This document shows positions 25,040-33,035 of a stretch of DNA of 49,074 nt, one piece after another; positions within the stretch are counted from its first letter, which is position 1, and each line of letters starts with the position of its first letter. The stretch comes from Streptomyces sp. CB01881 (lineage in GTDB: Bacteria > Actinomycetota > Actinomycetes > Streptomycetales > Streptomycetaceae). Made by a program: the position numbers and the translations under genes. The notes under the pieces are model-generated. The model did no database searches, was not told where the DNA came from, and was given only the letters and a program-made list of their open reading frames with translations. The stretch covers positions 5,084,873 through 5,133,946 of the forward strand of contig NZ_CP026498.1 in assembly GCF_002953255.1 (NCBI RefSeq). The letters run 5' to 3'.

Positions 25040-26233
25040 TCACCCCTTGATGCAGATGACCTGCTTGATCTGCGCGACGATTTCCACCAGGTCACGCTGC
25101 TGCTCCATGACCTTCTCGATCGACTTGTACGCGCCTGGGATCTCGTCGACGACGCCGCTGTCCTTGCGGCACTCCACTCCCCGGGTCTGCTCCTCCAGGT
25201 CACGCACCGTGAACCGCTTCTTCGCTGCCGAGCGGCTCATCCTGCGGCCGGCGCCGTGCGACGCGGAGTTGAACGCCGCCTCGTTGCCGAGACCGCGGAC
25301 GATGAAGGAACTCGTGCCCATCGAGCCGGGGATGATCCCGTACTCGCCGCCTCCGGCCCGGATCGCACCCTTGCGGGTCACGAGCAGGTCGACACCGTCG
25401 TACCGCTCCTCCGCCACGTAGTTGTGGTGGCAGCTGATCACCTCGTCGAAGGCGACCTTCTTCCTGGCGAACTCACGGCGCAGCACGTCCTGGAACATCG
25501 CCATCATGACGGCGCGGTTGTTCTTGGCGTATTCCTGCGCCCAGTAGAGGTCCTGGCGGTAGGCCTCCATCTGCGGAGTGTCCGAGATGAACACGGCCAG
25601 ATCGCGGTCGACCAGCCCTTGGTTGTGGGGCAGCGAGCGCGCGACGGTCATGTGGTGCTCCGCCAGCTCCTTGCCGATGTTGCGCGATCCGGAGTGCAAC
25701 ATCAGCCAAACAGAGCCAGTGGTATCAAGGCACAATTCGATCATGTGATTCCCGGCGCCCAGCGTCCCCATCTGCTGCATGGCCCGCTCGCGCCGCCACT
25801 TCACCTCGTGGGCGACCCCGTCGAAGCGCTCCCAGAAGTCGTCCCACCCCGACGTCGCGAAGCCGTGGAGCTTGCTCGGGTCGACCGGGTCGGTGTGGAG
25901 GCCGCGGCCGACCGGGATGGCCTGCTCGATCTTGGAGCGGAGGCGGGAGAGGTCGTCGGGGAGGTCCTTCGCGGTCAGCGACGTCTTCACGGCGCTCATT
26001 CCGCATCCGATGTCCACGCCGACCGCCGCCGGGCAGACGGCGCCGCGCATCGCGATCACGGAGCCGACCGTCGCGCCCTTGCCCAGGTGGACGTCGGGCA
26101 TCACGGCGAGGCCGTGCAGCCAGGGCAGCGAGCTGATGTTGCGCAGCTGCTGCATGGCCTGGCCCTCGACGGTGGCCGGGTCGGTCCACATCCGGATCGG
26201 GACCCGGATGCCGGGTACCTCGGTGTACGACAT
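25040..26233 (-). CDS. rtcB: RtcB-family RNA ligase
   Basis: GTP- and Mn-dependent ligase joining RNA 2',3'-cyclic phosphate or 3'-phosphate ends to 5'-OH ends. The 397-residue protein keeps the expected active site: PDVHLGKG (46-53), GVDIGCGM with Asp74 and Cys77, GAGNH (159-163), HSGSRNIG (180-187), SCHHNY (268-272), GSMGTSSF (303-310), and SHGAGRRMSRS with His326 at the guanylylated position. Length is normal and there is no intein. No RtcA or archease gene is beside it. ATG at 26233 has GGAGG 10 bases upstream, which is partly enclosed in a hairpin. It is a single gene convergent with the LAGLIDADG gene. Confidence 0.95.
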   Translation of the reverse strand: MSYTEVPGIRVPIRMWTDPATVEGQAMQQLRNISSLPWLHGLAVMPDVHLGKGATVGSVIAMRGAVCPAAVGVDIGCGMSAVKTSLTAKDLPDDLSRLRSKIEQAIPVGRGLHTDPVDPSKLHGFATSGWDDFWERFDGVAHEVKWRRERAMQQMGTLGAGNHMIELCLDTTGSVWLMLHSGSRNIGKELAEHHMTVARSLPHNQGLVDRDLAVFISDTPQMEAYRQDLYWAQEYAKNNRAVMMAMFQDVLRREFARKKVAFDEVISCHHNYVAEERYDGVDLLVTRKGAIRAGGGEYGIIPGSMGTSSFIVRGLGNEAAFNSASHGAGRRMSRSAAKKRFTVRDLEEQTRGVECRKDSGVVDEIPGAYKSIEKVMEQQRDLVEIVAQIKQVICIKG

Positions 26234-26235
26234 GG

Positions 26236-26266
26236 TTGAACGACCTCCAAAGGTCGGTTGGTTCAA
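26236..26266 (-). promoter_or_regulatory. hairpin overlapping the rtcB ribosome-binding site
   Basis: In the mRNA, UUGAAC (26266-26261) pairs with GUUCAA (26241-26236) and GACCU (26255-26251) with AGGUC (26246-26242), leaving loop UUGG and a one-sided bulge CAACC. The ribosome site GGAGG (26248-26244) lies half in the loop and half in the inner stem, two bases from where the outer stem ends at the ATG. It could limit translation until opened. Confidence 0.55.
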
Positions 26267-26330
26267 GCCTAGGTGGGTGCCGCGCGAAGGATCCCGGTGC
26301 GGCTCGGGGAAGATCAGGGGTGCGCGGTGC

Positions 26331-26396
26331 TCAGGCCGCGTAGGGGCATCGGGAGGACGGCCTTGGGGAGCGCTGTATGGTCGGCTCGACCCGCAT
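26331..26396 (-). CDS. possible 21-residue leader peptide upstream of rtcB
   Basis: The ATG at 26396 follows AGGAGG with an ideal 8-base gap. The frame encodes MRVEPTIQRSPRPSSRCPYA plus Ala, then TGA, ending about 100 bases before the rtcB start. It uses codons rare in these genomes (ATA, CCA, AGG, CGA). Length and place would fit an upstream control ORF. It could equally be chance: no similarity is known to me and nothing else supports expression. Confidence 0.35.
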   Translation of the reverse strand: MRVEPTIQRSPRPSSRCPYAA

Positions 26397-26484
26397 GGTG
26401 ACCGCCTCCTCTCCGTGTGTGTACCGGCTGCCGGGGATATCTACCCATAGGGCGATCACGCCCCGCAAGGGATTTAAACGCGGC

Positions 26485-26517
26485 GGGCCCGGCAGAGCGC
26501 AGTGCTCCACCGGGCCC
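26485..26517 (-). terminator. hairpin after the M16 peptidase operon
   Basis: Perfect 8-pair stem GGGCCCGG/CCGGGCCC with a 17-base loop, 34 bases past the stop of the second M16 gene. It lacks a T tract; termination is an inference. Confidence 0.55.
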
Positions 26518-26550
26518 TGCCCGTAAGGCGGTTCAGGCCTCTCGGCCGTA

Positions 26551-27942
26551 TCAGGTGGTGATCACGGTGACCTCGCCGATGCCGAGCGCGCGGACGTCGT
26601 CGGCGAACGCGGCGGCGTCGCCGACCAGGACGGTGACCAGGCGGTCCGGCGGGAAGGCGGCGGCCACGGCCTCGGTGGCGGCGGCCGTGGGGAGCACGGC
26701 GAGCTGCCGGTAGACCTCGGCCTGGTAGTCGTCGGGCAGGTGCTGCTCGACCTGGTCGGCCAGGGTGCCGGCGACCGAGCCCGCGGTCTCGTACTTCAGC
26801 GGGGCCACGCCGACCAGGAACTGCACGGCGTCGTCGCGCTCGGCGTCGGTGAGGCCCTCGGCGGCGAGGGTGCGCAGGATGGTCCAGGTGTCGGCGAGCG
26901 CCGGGGCGGTGGAGGCGGTGTCCACCGAGCCGCTGATCGCCAGCAGCGCGCGGCCGGTGCCGTCGGCCGGGGAGCGCAGCGGCTGGGCGAAGGCCCGGAC
27001 GCCGTAGGTGTAGCCCTTCTCCTCCCGCAGGACGCGGTCGAGGCGGGAGGTGAGGGTGCCGCCGAGGCAGTAGGTGCCGAGGATCTGGGCGGCCCAGGCC
27101 GGGTCGTGCCGGTCGGGCCCGATGCGGCCGATCAGCAGCTGGGTCTGGACGGAGCCGGGGCGGTCGACGATGACGACGCGGCCGGTGTCGTCGGCGGTGA
27201 CGGGGGCGTGCGTGCTCGCCGCCGCGTCGGTGCCGGTCCAGGTGCCGAGGGTGGCTTCGAGCAGGGCGGGCAGGTCGGTGCCGGTGAGGTCGCCGACCAC
27301 GACGACGGTGGTGGTGGCGGGCCGGATGTGGGCGTCGTAGAAGGCCTTGACCGCGGCCCGGTCGATGGACTTGACGGTGTCGGCGGTGCCGCCGCGGGCG
27401 CGGGAGAGCCGGTCGGCGCCGTCGAAGAGCTCGGCGTAGAGGGCCTTGGCGGCCCGGCGGGCGGGGTTGGCCTGCTCGTGGACGATCTCGTCGAGCCGGT
27501 TGGCGACGAGGCGCTCGATCTCGTCCTCGGGGAGGGCGGGGGCGCGCAGGGCGTCGGCGAGGAGGCTGAGGCCGCGCTGGAGCCGGCTGGCGGGGACTTC
27601 GAGGGAGACCCGGATGCAGGGGTGGTCGGCGTGGGCGTCCAGGGTGGCGCCGGCGCGCTCCAGCTCGGCGGCGAACTCCTCGGCGGTGAGGGTTTCGGTG
27701 CCCTCGCTGAAGGCGCGGGCGAGGATGCCGGCGATGCCGTCGAGGCCGTCGGGCTCGGCGGCGAGCGGGGCGTCGAGGAGGATGTCGACGGCGACGAGCT
27801 GCTGGCCGGGGCGGTCGCAGTGCAGGACGGTGATGCCGTTGCCGAGGGCGGCGCGCTCGGGGGCGGGGAAGGCCCACGGGCTGGGGGTGCCGGGCTCGGG
27901 CTGGGGGTGGAACGTCATGGCGGGGACGTAGTCCGTGCTCAT
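26551..27942 (-). CDS. M16-family peptidase-like protein, non-catalytic subunit
   Basis: A 463-residue M16B-type protein. At the place where the zinc-binding HxxEH should be it has DGIAGILARAFSEGT, so it cannot bind the catalytic zinc. It keeps the C-terminal domain Arg/Tyr region (REEKGYTYGVRAF) that grips substrate in the active partner. Its ATG overlaps the stop of the preceding gene (ATGA), pointing to coupled, equimolar synthesis. By analogy with bacterial M16B pairs, the two products probably form a heterodimeric peptidase in the cytoplasm, degrading peptides or processing a precursor. Confidence 0.9.
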   Translation of the reverse strand: MSTDYVPAMTFHPQPEPGTPSPWAFPAPERAALGNGITVLHCDRPGQQLVAVDILLDAPLAAEPDGLDGIAGILARAFSEGTETLTAEEFAAELERAGATLDAHADHPCIRVSLEVPASRLQRGLSLLADALRAPALPEDEIERLVANRLDEIVHEQANPARRAAKALYAELFDGADRLSRARGGTADTVKSIDRAAVKAFYDAHIRPATTTVVVVGDLTGTDLPALLEATLGTWTGTDAAASTHAPVTADDTGRVVIVDRPGSVQTQLLIGRIGPDRHDPAWAAQILGTYCLGGTLTSRLDRVLREEKGYTYGVRAFAQPLRSPADGTGRALLAISGSVDTASTAPALADTWTILRTLAAEGLTDAERDDAVQFLVGVAPLKYETAGSVAGTLADQVEQHLPDDYQAEVYRQLAVLPTAAATEAVAAAFPPDRLVTVLVGDAAAFADDVRALGIGEVTVITT

Positions 27943-29327
27943 GCGGCAGCGCCCTCCTCTTCGGTCGCGTCGGTGGCGGTCTGGTCGGCGTCGGTGCCGG
28001 TGTCGTCGGCGTCGTCGGCCGTGGTGGGCTCGTAGACGAGGACGGCCCGGTTCTGCGGGTGGAGGCGGGCCTGCGCGATCGCCTGGACCTCCTCGGCGGT
28101 GACGTCCAGCACCTTGGTCAGGGCGCTGCCCAGCAGCTTGGGGTCGCCGAACAGGACGGCGTAGCGGCAGAGTTCGTCGGCGCGGCCGGCGACGGTGGTC
28201 AGCCGGTCGAGCCATTCGCGCTCGATCTGGGCCTGGGCGCGCTCCAGTTCGGCGGCGGTGGGGCCTTCGGCGGCGAAGCGTGCGAGCTCCTCGTCGACGG
28301 CGGTCTCGACCTGCTCGATGGTGGCGTCGCCGGAGGTCTTGATGTCGAGCCAGCCGAGGCTGGGGGCGCCGGCGAGGCGGAGCAGGCCGAAGCCGGCGGC
28401 GACGGCGGTGCGGTCGCGCCGGACGAGCCGGTTGTAGAGGCGGCTGGACTCGCCGCTGCCGAGGATGGTGAGGGCGAGGTCGGCGGCGTCGGCCTCGCGG
28501 GTGCCGTCGTGCGGGAGGCGGTAGGCGGCCATCAGGGCGCGGGAGGGGACGTCCTCGCGGATGTCCTCGCGCAGTTCGCGGCCGATGGTGTCGGGGAGGG
28601 CGCCGTCGCGCGGGGGCTGCTTGCCGTCGTGGGCGGGGATGCTGCCGAAGTACTTCTCGACCCAGGCGATGGTCTGCTCGGGGTCGATGTCGCCGACGAC
28701 GGAGAGGACGGCGTTGTTGGGCGCGTAGTAGGTGCGGAAGAACGTGCGGGCGTCCTCCAGCGTCGCGGCGTCCAGGTCGGCCATGGAGCCGATGGGGGTG
28801 TGGTGGTACGGGTGGCCGTCGGGGAAGGAGAGCGCGGTGAGCTTCTCGAAGGCGGTGCCGTAGGGGACGTTGTCGTAGCGCTGGCGGCGCTCGTTCTTGA
28901 CGACGTCGCGCTGGTTCTCCATCGAGGCGTCGTCGAGGGCGGCGAGCAGGGAGCCCATCCGGTCGGCCTCCAGCCAGAGGGCGAGCTCCAGCTGGTGGGC
29001 GGGCATGGTCTCGAAGTAGTTGGTCCGCTCGAAGCTGGTGGTGCCGTTGAGGGAGCCGCCGGCGCCCTGGACCAGTTCGAAGTGGCCGTTGTTGGAGACG
29101 TTCGCGGAACCCTGGAACATCAGGTGCTCGAAGAGGTGGGCCAGTCCGGTGCGGCCCTTCACCTCGTGGCGGGAGCCCACGTCGTACCAGAGGCAGACGG
29201 CTGCGACCGGGGTGAGGTGGTCCTCGGAGAGGACGACGCGCAGGCCGTTGGCCAGGCGGTGCTCGGTGATGGCGATGGCAGCGCCAGTTCCTCCGGTGGA
29301 GGCGGATGCGGGGGCCGGGTTGGCCAT
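27939..29327 (-). CDS. M16-family zinc peptidase, catalytic subunit
   Basis: A 462-residue protein with the inverted zinc motif HLFEH (residues 64-68), whose Glu is the catalytic base, and further acidic residues in SMENQRDVVKNERRQRYDN providing the third ligand. Two M16 domains are seen (N-terminal ~20-210 and C-terminal ~215-425), then an acidic tail rich in Asp, Thr and Glu. No signal peptide. ATG at 29327 has AAGGA upstream. It is first in an operon with its non-catalytic partner and is divergent from parC. Confidence 0.93.
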   Translation of the reverse strand: MANPAPASASTGGTGAAIAITEHRLANGLRVVLSEDHLTPVAAVCLWYDVGSRHEVKGRTGLAHLFEHLMFQGSANVSNNGHFELVQGAGGSLNGTTSFERTNYFETMPAHQLELALWLEADRMGSLLAALDDASMENQRDVVKNERRQRYDNVPYGTAFEKLTALSFPDGHPYHHTPIGSMADLDAATLEDARTFFRTYYAPNNAVLSVVGDIDPEQTIAWVEKYFGSIPAHDGKQPPRDGALPDTIGRELREDIREDVPSRALMAAYRLPHDGTREADAADLALTILGSGESSRLYNRLVRRDRTAVAAGFGLLRLAGAPSLGWLDIKTSGDATIEQVETAVDEELARFAAEGPTAAELERAQAQIEREWLDRLTTVAGRADELCRYAVLFGDPKLLGSALTKVLDVTAEEVQAIAQARLHPQNRAVLVYEPTTADDADDTGTDADQTATDATEEEGAAA

Positions 29328-29551
29328 GCGCTCGGGTCCTTCCCGTCGTCGATGTCGGGGGCTTCGTGTGGCGTCCCCATTGTGGTGCAACGCGCGAAGG
29401 GCGTGGATGTGTCCGCGCGGACGGGGCGTTCGCCAGGGGCGGAAGAGGGGCGCTGGCCGGGAGTGTCGGTGGAAGGGTCCACAATGGGGGCGCTGAGCCG
29501 TGATCCGAAGCAGACAGACGTGTCAGACAGATGCAAGGGAGCCCCGCCGCG

Positions 29552-32002
29552 ATGGCCCGCCGCAGTTCGCAGACCCCGCCGCCCGGAGATTTCGAGGAGC
29601 GCATCCTCGATGTCGACGTCGTGGACGAGATGCAGGGCTCCTTCCTGGAGTACGCCTACTCGGTGATCTACTCGCGTGCGCTGCCCGACGCGCGGGACGG
29701 TCTGAAGCCGGTGCACCGGCGGATCCTGTACCAGGCCAACGAAATGGGCCTGCGGCCGGAGCGGGGGCACGTGAAGTGCGCGCGCCTGGTCGGCGAGGTG
29801 ATGGGCCGGTTGCACCCGCACGGCGACGCGTCGATCTACGACTCCGTGGTGCGCATGGCGCAGCCGTTCTCGATGCGGTTGCCGCTGATCGACGGGCACG
29901 GGAACTTCGGTTCGCTGGGCAACGACGACCCGCCGGCCGCGATGCGGTACACGGAGTCGCGGTTGACGGCGGCGTCGATGGCGATGGTGGAGTCGATCCA
30001 CGAGGACACCGTCGACTTCGGGCCGAACTACGACGGCAGTGAGCAGGAGCCGCTGGCGCTTCCGGCCGCCTTCCCGAACCTGTTGGTGAACGGTGCGACG
30101 GGTATCGCGGTCGGCATGGCGACGAACATGCCGCCGCACAACCTGTCCGAGGTGGTGGCGGCGGCCCGGCACCTGATCAAGCACCCGAACGCGGACCTGG
30201 ACACGCTGATGCGGTTCGTCCCCGGTCCGGACCTTCCGACGGGTGGGCGGATCGTCGGCCTGTCGGGCATCCGGGACGCGTACGAGTCGGGCCGCGGCAC
30301 CTTCAAGATCCGCGCCACCACGACGATCGAGGCGGTCTCCGCCCGCCGCAAGGGCATCGTGGTCACCGAGCTGCCGTACAACGTCGGCCCGGAGAAGGTG
30401 ATCTCGAAGATCAAGGACCTGGTCAACGCGAAGAAGCTGCAGGGCATCGCGGACGTCAAGGACCTCACCGACCGCGAGCACGGGCTGCGGCTGGTGATCG
30501 AGGTGAAGAACGGCTTCGTGCCGGAGGCGCTGCTGGAGCAGCTCTACAAGCTGACGCCGATGGAGGAGACCTTCGGCATCAACAACGTGGCACTGGTGGA
30601 CGGCCAGCCGCTGACGCTGGGGCTGCGGGAGCTGCTGGAGGTCTACGTCGACCACCGCTTCGAGGTCATCCGCCGGCGCAGCGACTTCCGGCGCCGCAAG
30701 CGGCAGGAGCGGCTGCACCTGGTCGAGGGTCTGCTGGTGGCGCTGGTCGACATCGACGAGGTCATCGCGATCATCCGGTCGAGCGACAACGCGGCGCAGG
30801 CGAAGGAGCGCCTGATGGAGCGCTTCTCGCTGTCGGAGACCCAGACGGCGTACATCCTGGACACTCCGCTGCGCCGGCTGACCCGGTTCGACCGGGTGGA
30901 GCTGGAGCAGGAGCAGGCGAAGCTCAACTCGGAGATCGCCGAGCTGACGGAGATCCTGGAGTCGGACGCGCGGCTGCGCAGTGTGGTGTCGGCGGAGCTG
31001 GCCGCGGTGGGCAAGCAGTTCGGCACGGAGCGGCGGACGGTGCTGTTGGAGGCGGGTGCGGTTCCGTCGGCGTCGCTGGCGGTGCCGTTGGAGGTGGCGG
31101 ACGATCCGTGCCGGGTGCTGCTCTCGTCGACGGGTCTGCTGGCGCGGACGGCGGACGGCGAGCCGTTCGAGCTGTCGGAGAAGCGGTCGAAGCACGACGT
31201 GATCGTGTCGGCGGTGCCGGCGACGGCGCGTGCGGACGTGGGTGTGGTGACGTCGGCGGGCCGGGTGCTGCGGCTGCCGGTGATCGACCTGCCGGCGCTG
31301 CCTCCGACGCCGTCGCCGACGTTGGCGGGCGGCGCCGCGGTGGGCGAGTTCCTGCGTCTGGAGGCGGGTGAGCGGGCGCTGGCGCTGACGACGCTGGACG
31401 AGTCCTCGCCGGGTCTGGCGCTGGGGACGGCGCAGGGTGTCGTCAAGCGGGTGGTGCCCGAGTGGCCGGCCAACAAGGACGAGTTCGAGGTGATCGCCCT
31501 CAAGGATGGTGACGAGGTGGTCGGCGCGGTCGAACTGCGCACCGGCGAGGAGGACTTGGTCTTCATCGCCTCCGACGCCCAGTTGCTGCGTTACCCGGCG
31601 GGCCAGGTCCGTCCGCAGGGCCGTCCGGCGGGCGGCATGGCCGGCATCAAGCTGTCGGACGGTGCCCGGGTGCTGTCGTTCACGGCGGTGGACCCGGCGG
31701 CCGACGCGGTGGTGGTCTCGGTGGCGGGTGCCGCGGGCACGCTGACCGGTGAGGAGCAGAGCTCCTGGAAGGTCACCCCGTTCGAGCAGTACCCGCGCAA
31801 GGGCCGTGCGACCGGTGGTGTCCGCTGCCAGCGCTTCCTGCGGGGCGAGGAGTCGCTCACCTTCGCGTGGGCCGGCCCGTCGCCGGCCCGTGCGGCGACC
31901 GCGAAGGGTGCGCCGGTCGACCTCCCGGAGCGCGACCCGCGTCGTGACGGCTCGGGCACTCCGGTGACGACGCCCATCGCGGTGGTCGCGGGCCCGGCGT
32001 AG
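29552..32002 (+). CDS. parC: topoisomerase IV subunit A
   Basis: Breakage-reunion subunit of the type IIA topoisomerase that decatenates daughter chromosomes. The 816-residue protein has the catalytic Tyr133 in AAMRYTESRL and the quinolone-pocket segment HPHGDASIYDSV with Ser94 and Asp97 at the usual positions. The coiled-coil tower is around 370-470, and the C-terminal beta-propeller region follows (repeated strands such as ASAGRVLRLPV and SDGARVLSF). ATG at 29552 has AGGGAG upstream; an ATG seven codons earlier has no such site. The end carries a short Arg/Pro-rich extension. Its partner parE is at 43945-46056. Confidence 0.95.
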   Translation: MARRSSQTPPPGDFEERILDVDVVDEMQGSFLEYAYSVIYSRALPDARDGLKPVHRRILYQANEMGLRPERGHVKCARLVGEVMGRLHPHGDASIYDSVVRMAQPFSMRLPLIDGHGNFGSLGNDDPPAAMRYTESRLTAASMAMVESIHEDTVDFGPNYDGSEQEPLALPAAFPNLLVNGATGIAVGMATNMPPHNLSEVVAAARHLIKHPNADLDTLMRFVPGPDLPTGGRIVGLSGIRDAYESGRGTFKIRATTTIEAVSARRKGIVVTELPYNVGPEKVISKIKDLVNAKKLQGIADVKDLTDREHGLRLVIEVKNGFVPEALLEQLYKLTPMEETFGINNVALVDGQPLTLGLRELLEVYVDHRFEVIRRRSDFRRRKRQERLHLVEGLLVALVDIDEVIAIIRSSDNAAQAKERLMERFSLSETQTAYILDTPLRRLTRFDRVELEQEQAKLNSEIAELTEILESDARLRSVVSAELAAVGKQFGTERRTVLLEAGAVPSASLAVPLEVADDPCRVLLSSTGLLARTADGEPFELSEKRSKHDVIVSAVPATARADVGVVTSAGRVLRLPVIDLPALPPTPSPTLAGGAAVGEFLRLEAGERALALTTLDESSPGLALGTAQGVVKRVVPEWPANKDEFEVIALKDGDEVVGAVELRTGEEDLVFIASDAQLLRYPAGQVRPQGRPAGGMAGIKLSDGARVLSFTAVDPAADAVVVSVAGAAGTLTGEEQSSWKVTPFEQYPRKGRATGGVRCQRFLRGEESLTFAWAGPSPARAATAKGAPVDLPERDPRRDGSGTPVTTPIAVVAGPA

Positions 32003-32087
32003 CGGCGCCGGCCGGCGGATCGGACTCGTGGCGGGGCACCTCTCGGTGTCCCGCCACGGTCATTTCGGTACGGGTAGCCTGACCTGC

Positions 32088-32990
32088 GTGAGCACTTGTG
32101 CGACGTTGTCGCGTGAACTGTCGGAGCCGTTGGCCGCCACGGCGGCGACCGCCACGACCTGGCTGCTGGTCGAGCAGAGCGGGCCGTGGGGGGCCAAGGC
32201 GCTGGCGGAGAGCCATCTGGACGCGGCGGTCGGGCGGGCGCTGGAGGCGGCCGCGGCGGGGACCGGCGTGCGGGTGGCGCTGATCCGGCGGCCGGGGCGG
32301 CATGCCGACTGTCTGCCGGCCGCGCGCCACGAGGTGATCGTGGCGCACACCGTGCCGGGGCGGGGCTGGGTGCGGCGGGCCGGGGTGGCGGATCCGGCGG
32401 AGTTGCTGGCCCTGGACTTCGCGGCGCTGGGCGCCGGGGAGCACGGCGGGTTCGGTGCGGAGCACGTCGGCGGGCCGGTGGCCCTGGTGTGCACCAACGG
32501 CCGGCGGGACCGCTGCTGTGCGCTGCTGGGCCGGCCGTTGGCGGCCGAGCTGGCGGTGGCCGGGCACAGCGAGGTGTGGGAGGTGACGCACCTCGGCGGG
32601 CACCGCTTCTCCCCCACCATGCTGGTGCTGCCGTACGGCTACGCGTACGGCCGGCTGACGGCGGAGTCCGCGAAGGAGGTCCTGGCGGCGACGGCGGCCG
32701 GGCACATGGTGCCCGAGTGGTCGCGCGGCTGCTCAGGCTGGGAGCGCCCGGGCCAGGCGGCCGACCACGCGGTCCGGCTGGCCAGCGGCGAGACCGGGGT
32801 GGACGCGCTGGCGCTGACGCAGCGGCCGGCCGGTGCGGGCCGCTGGCTGGTGACGGTGAGCCACGAGGACGGCCGCGTCTGGGAGGTCGAGATCGCCGAG
32901 GGCGCGAGTGAGCCGCCCCGCCCCGAGAGCTGCGGCAAGGCTGCGGGCACGCCGTCCCGGATGACCGTGACGGCCCTGCGGGAGGTGTGA
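32088..32990 (+). CDS. sucrase/ferredoxin-like (thioredoxin-fold) protein
   Basis: A 300-residue protein of the Suc_Fer-like family, which has a thioredoxin-fold ferredoxin domain. The conserved block VCTNGRRDRCCALLGRP has clustered Cys, and THLGGHRFSPTMLVLPYGYAYGRL follows; both are family hallmarks. Another pair of Cys lies near the N-terminus (VSTCATLSREL). The role is unknown, possibly binding a [2Fe-2S] cluster. GTG at 32088 comes seven bases after TAGCCT (32075-32080), the spacing of a leaderless transcript, and no ribosome site is visible. A hairpin follows the stop. Confidence 0.85.
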   Translation: MSTCATLSRELSEPLAATAATATTWLLVEQSGPWGAKALAESHLDAAVGRALEAAAAGTGVRVALIRRPGRHADCLPAARHEVIVAHTVPGRGWVRRAGVADPAELLALDFAALGAGEHGGFGAEHVGGPVALVCTNGRRDRCCALLGRPLAAELAVAGHSEVWEVTHLGGHRFSPTMLVLPYGYAYGRLTAESAKEVLAATAAGHMVPEWSRGCSGWERPGQAADHAVRLASGETGVDALALTQRPAGAGRWLVTVSHEDGRVWEVEIAEGASEPPRPESCGKAAGTPSRMTVTALREV

Positions 32991-32991
32991 C

Positions 32992-33023
32992 GGCCCCGCG
33001 CCCGTGGGGGTGGGCGCGGGACC
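32992..33023. terminator. hairpin between convergent genes
   Basis: A 12-position stem (GGCCCCGCGCCC, one mismatch) with an 8-base loop begins directly after the stop of the ferredoxin-like gene. It should serve the convergent ABC gene as well. Confidence 0.75.
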
Positions 33024-33035
33024 GTCGGCGCGGGT

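Noticed and set aside
25040..26233. Intein or intron inside rtcB
   Set aside because: The protein is of normal length, and all active-site blocks follow each other without interruption.
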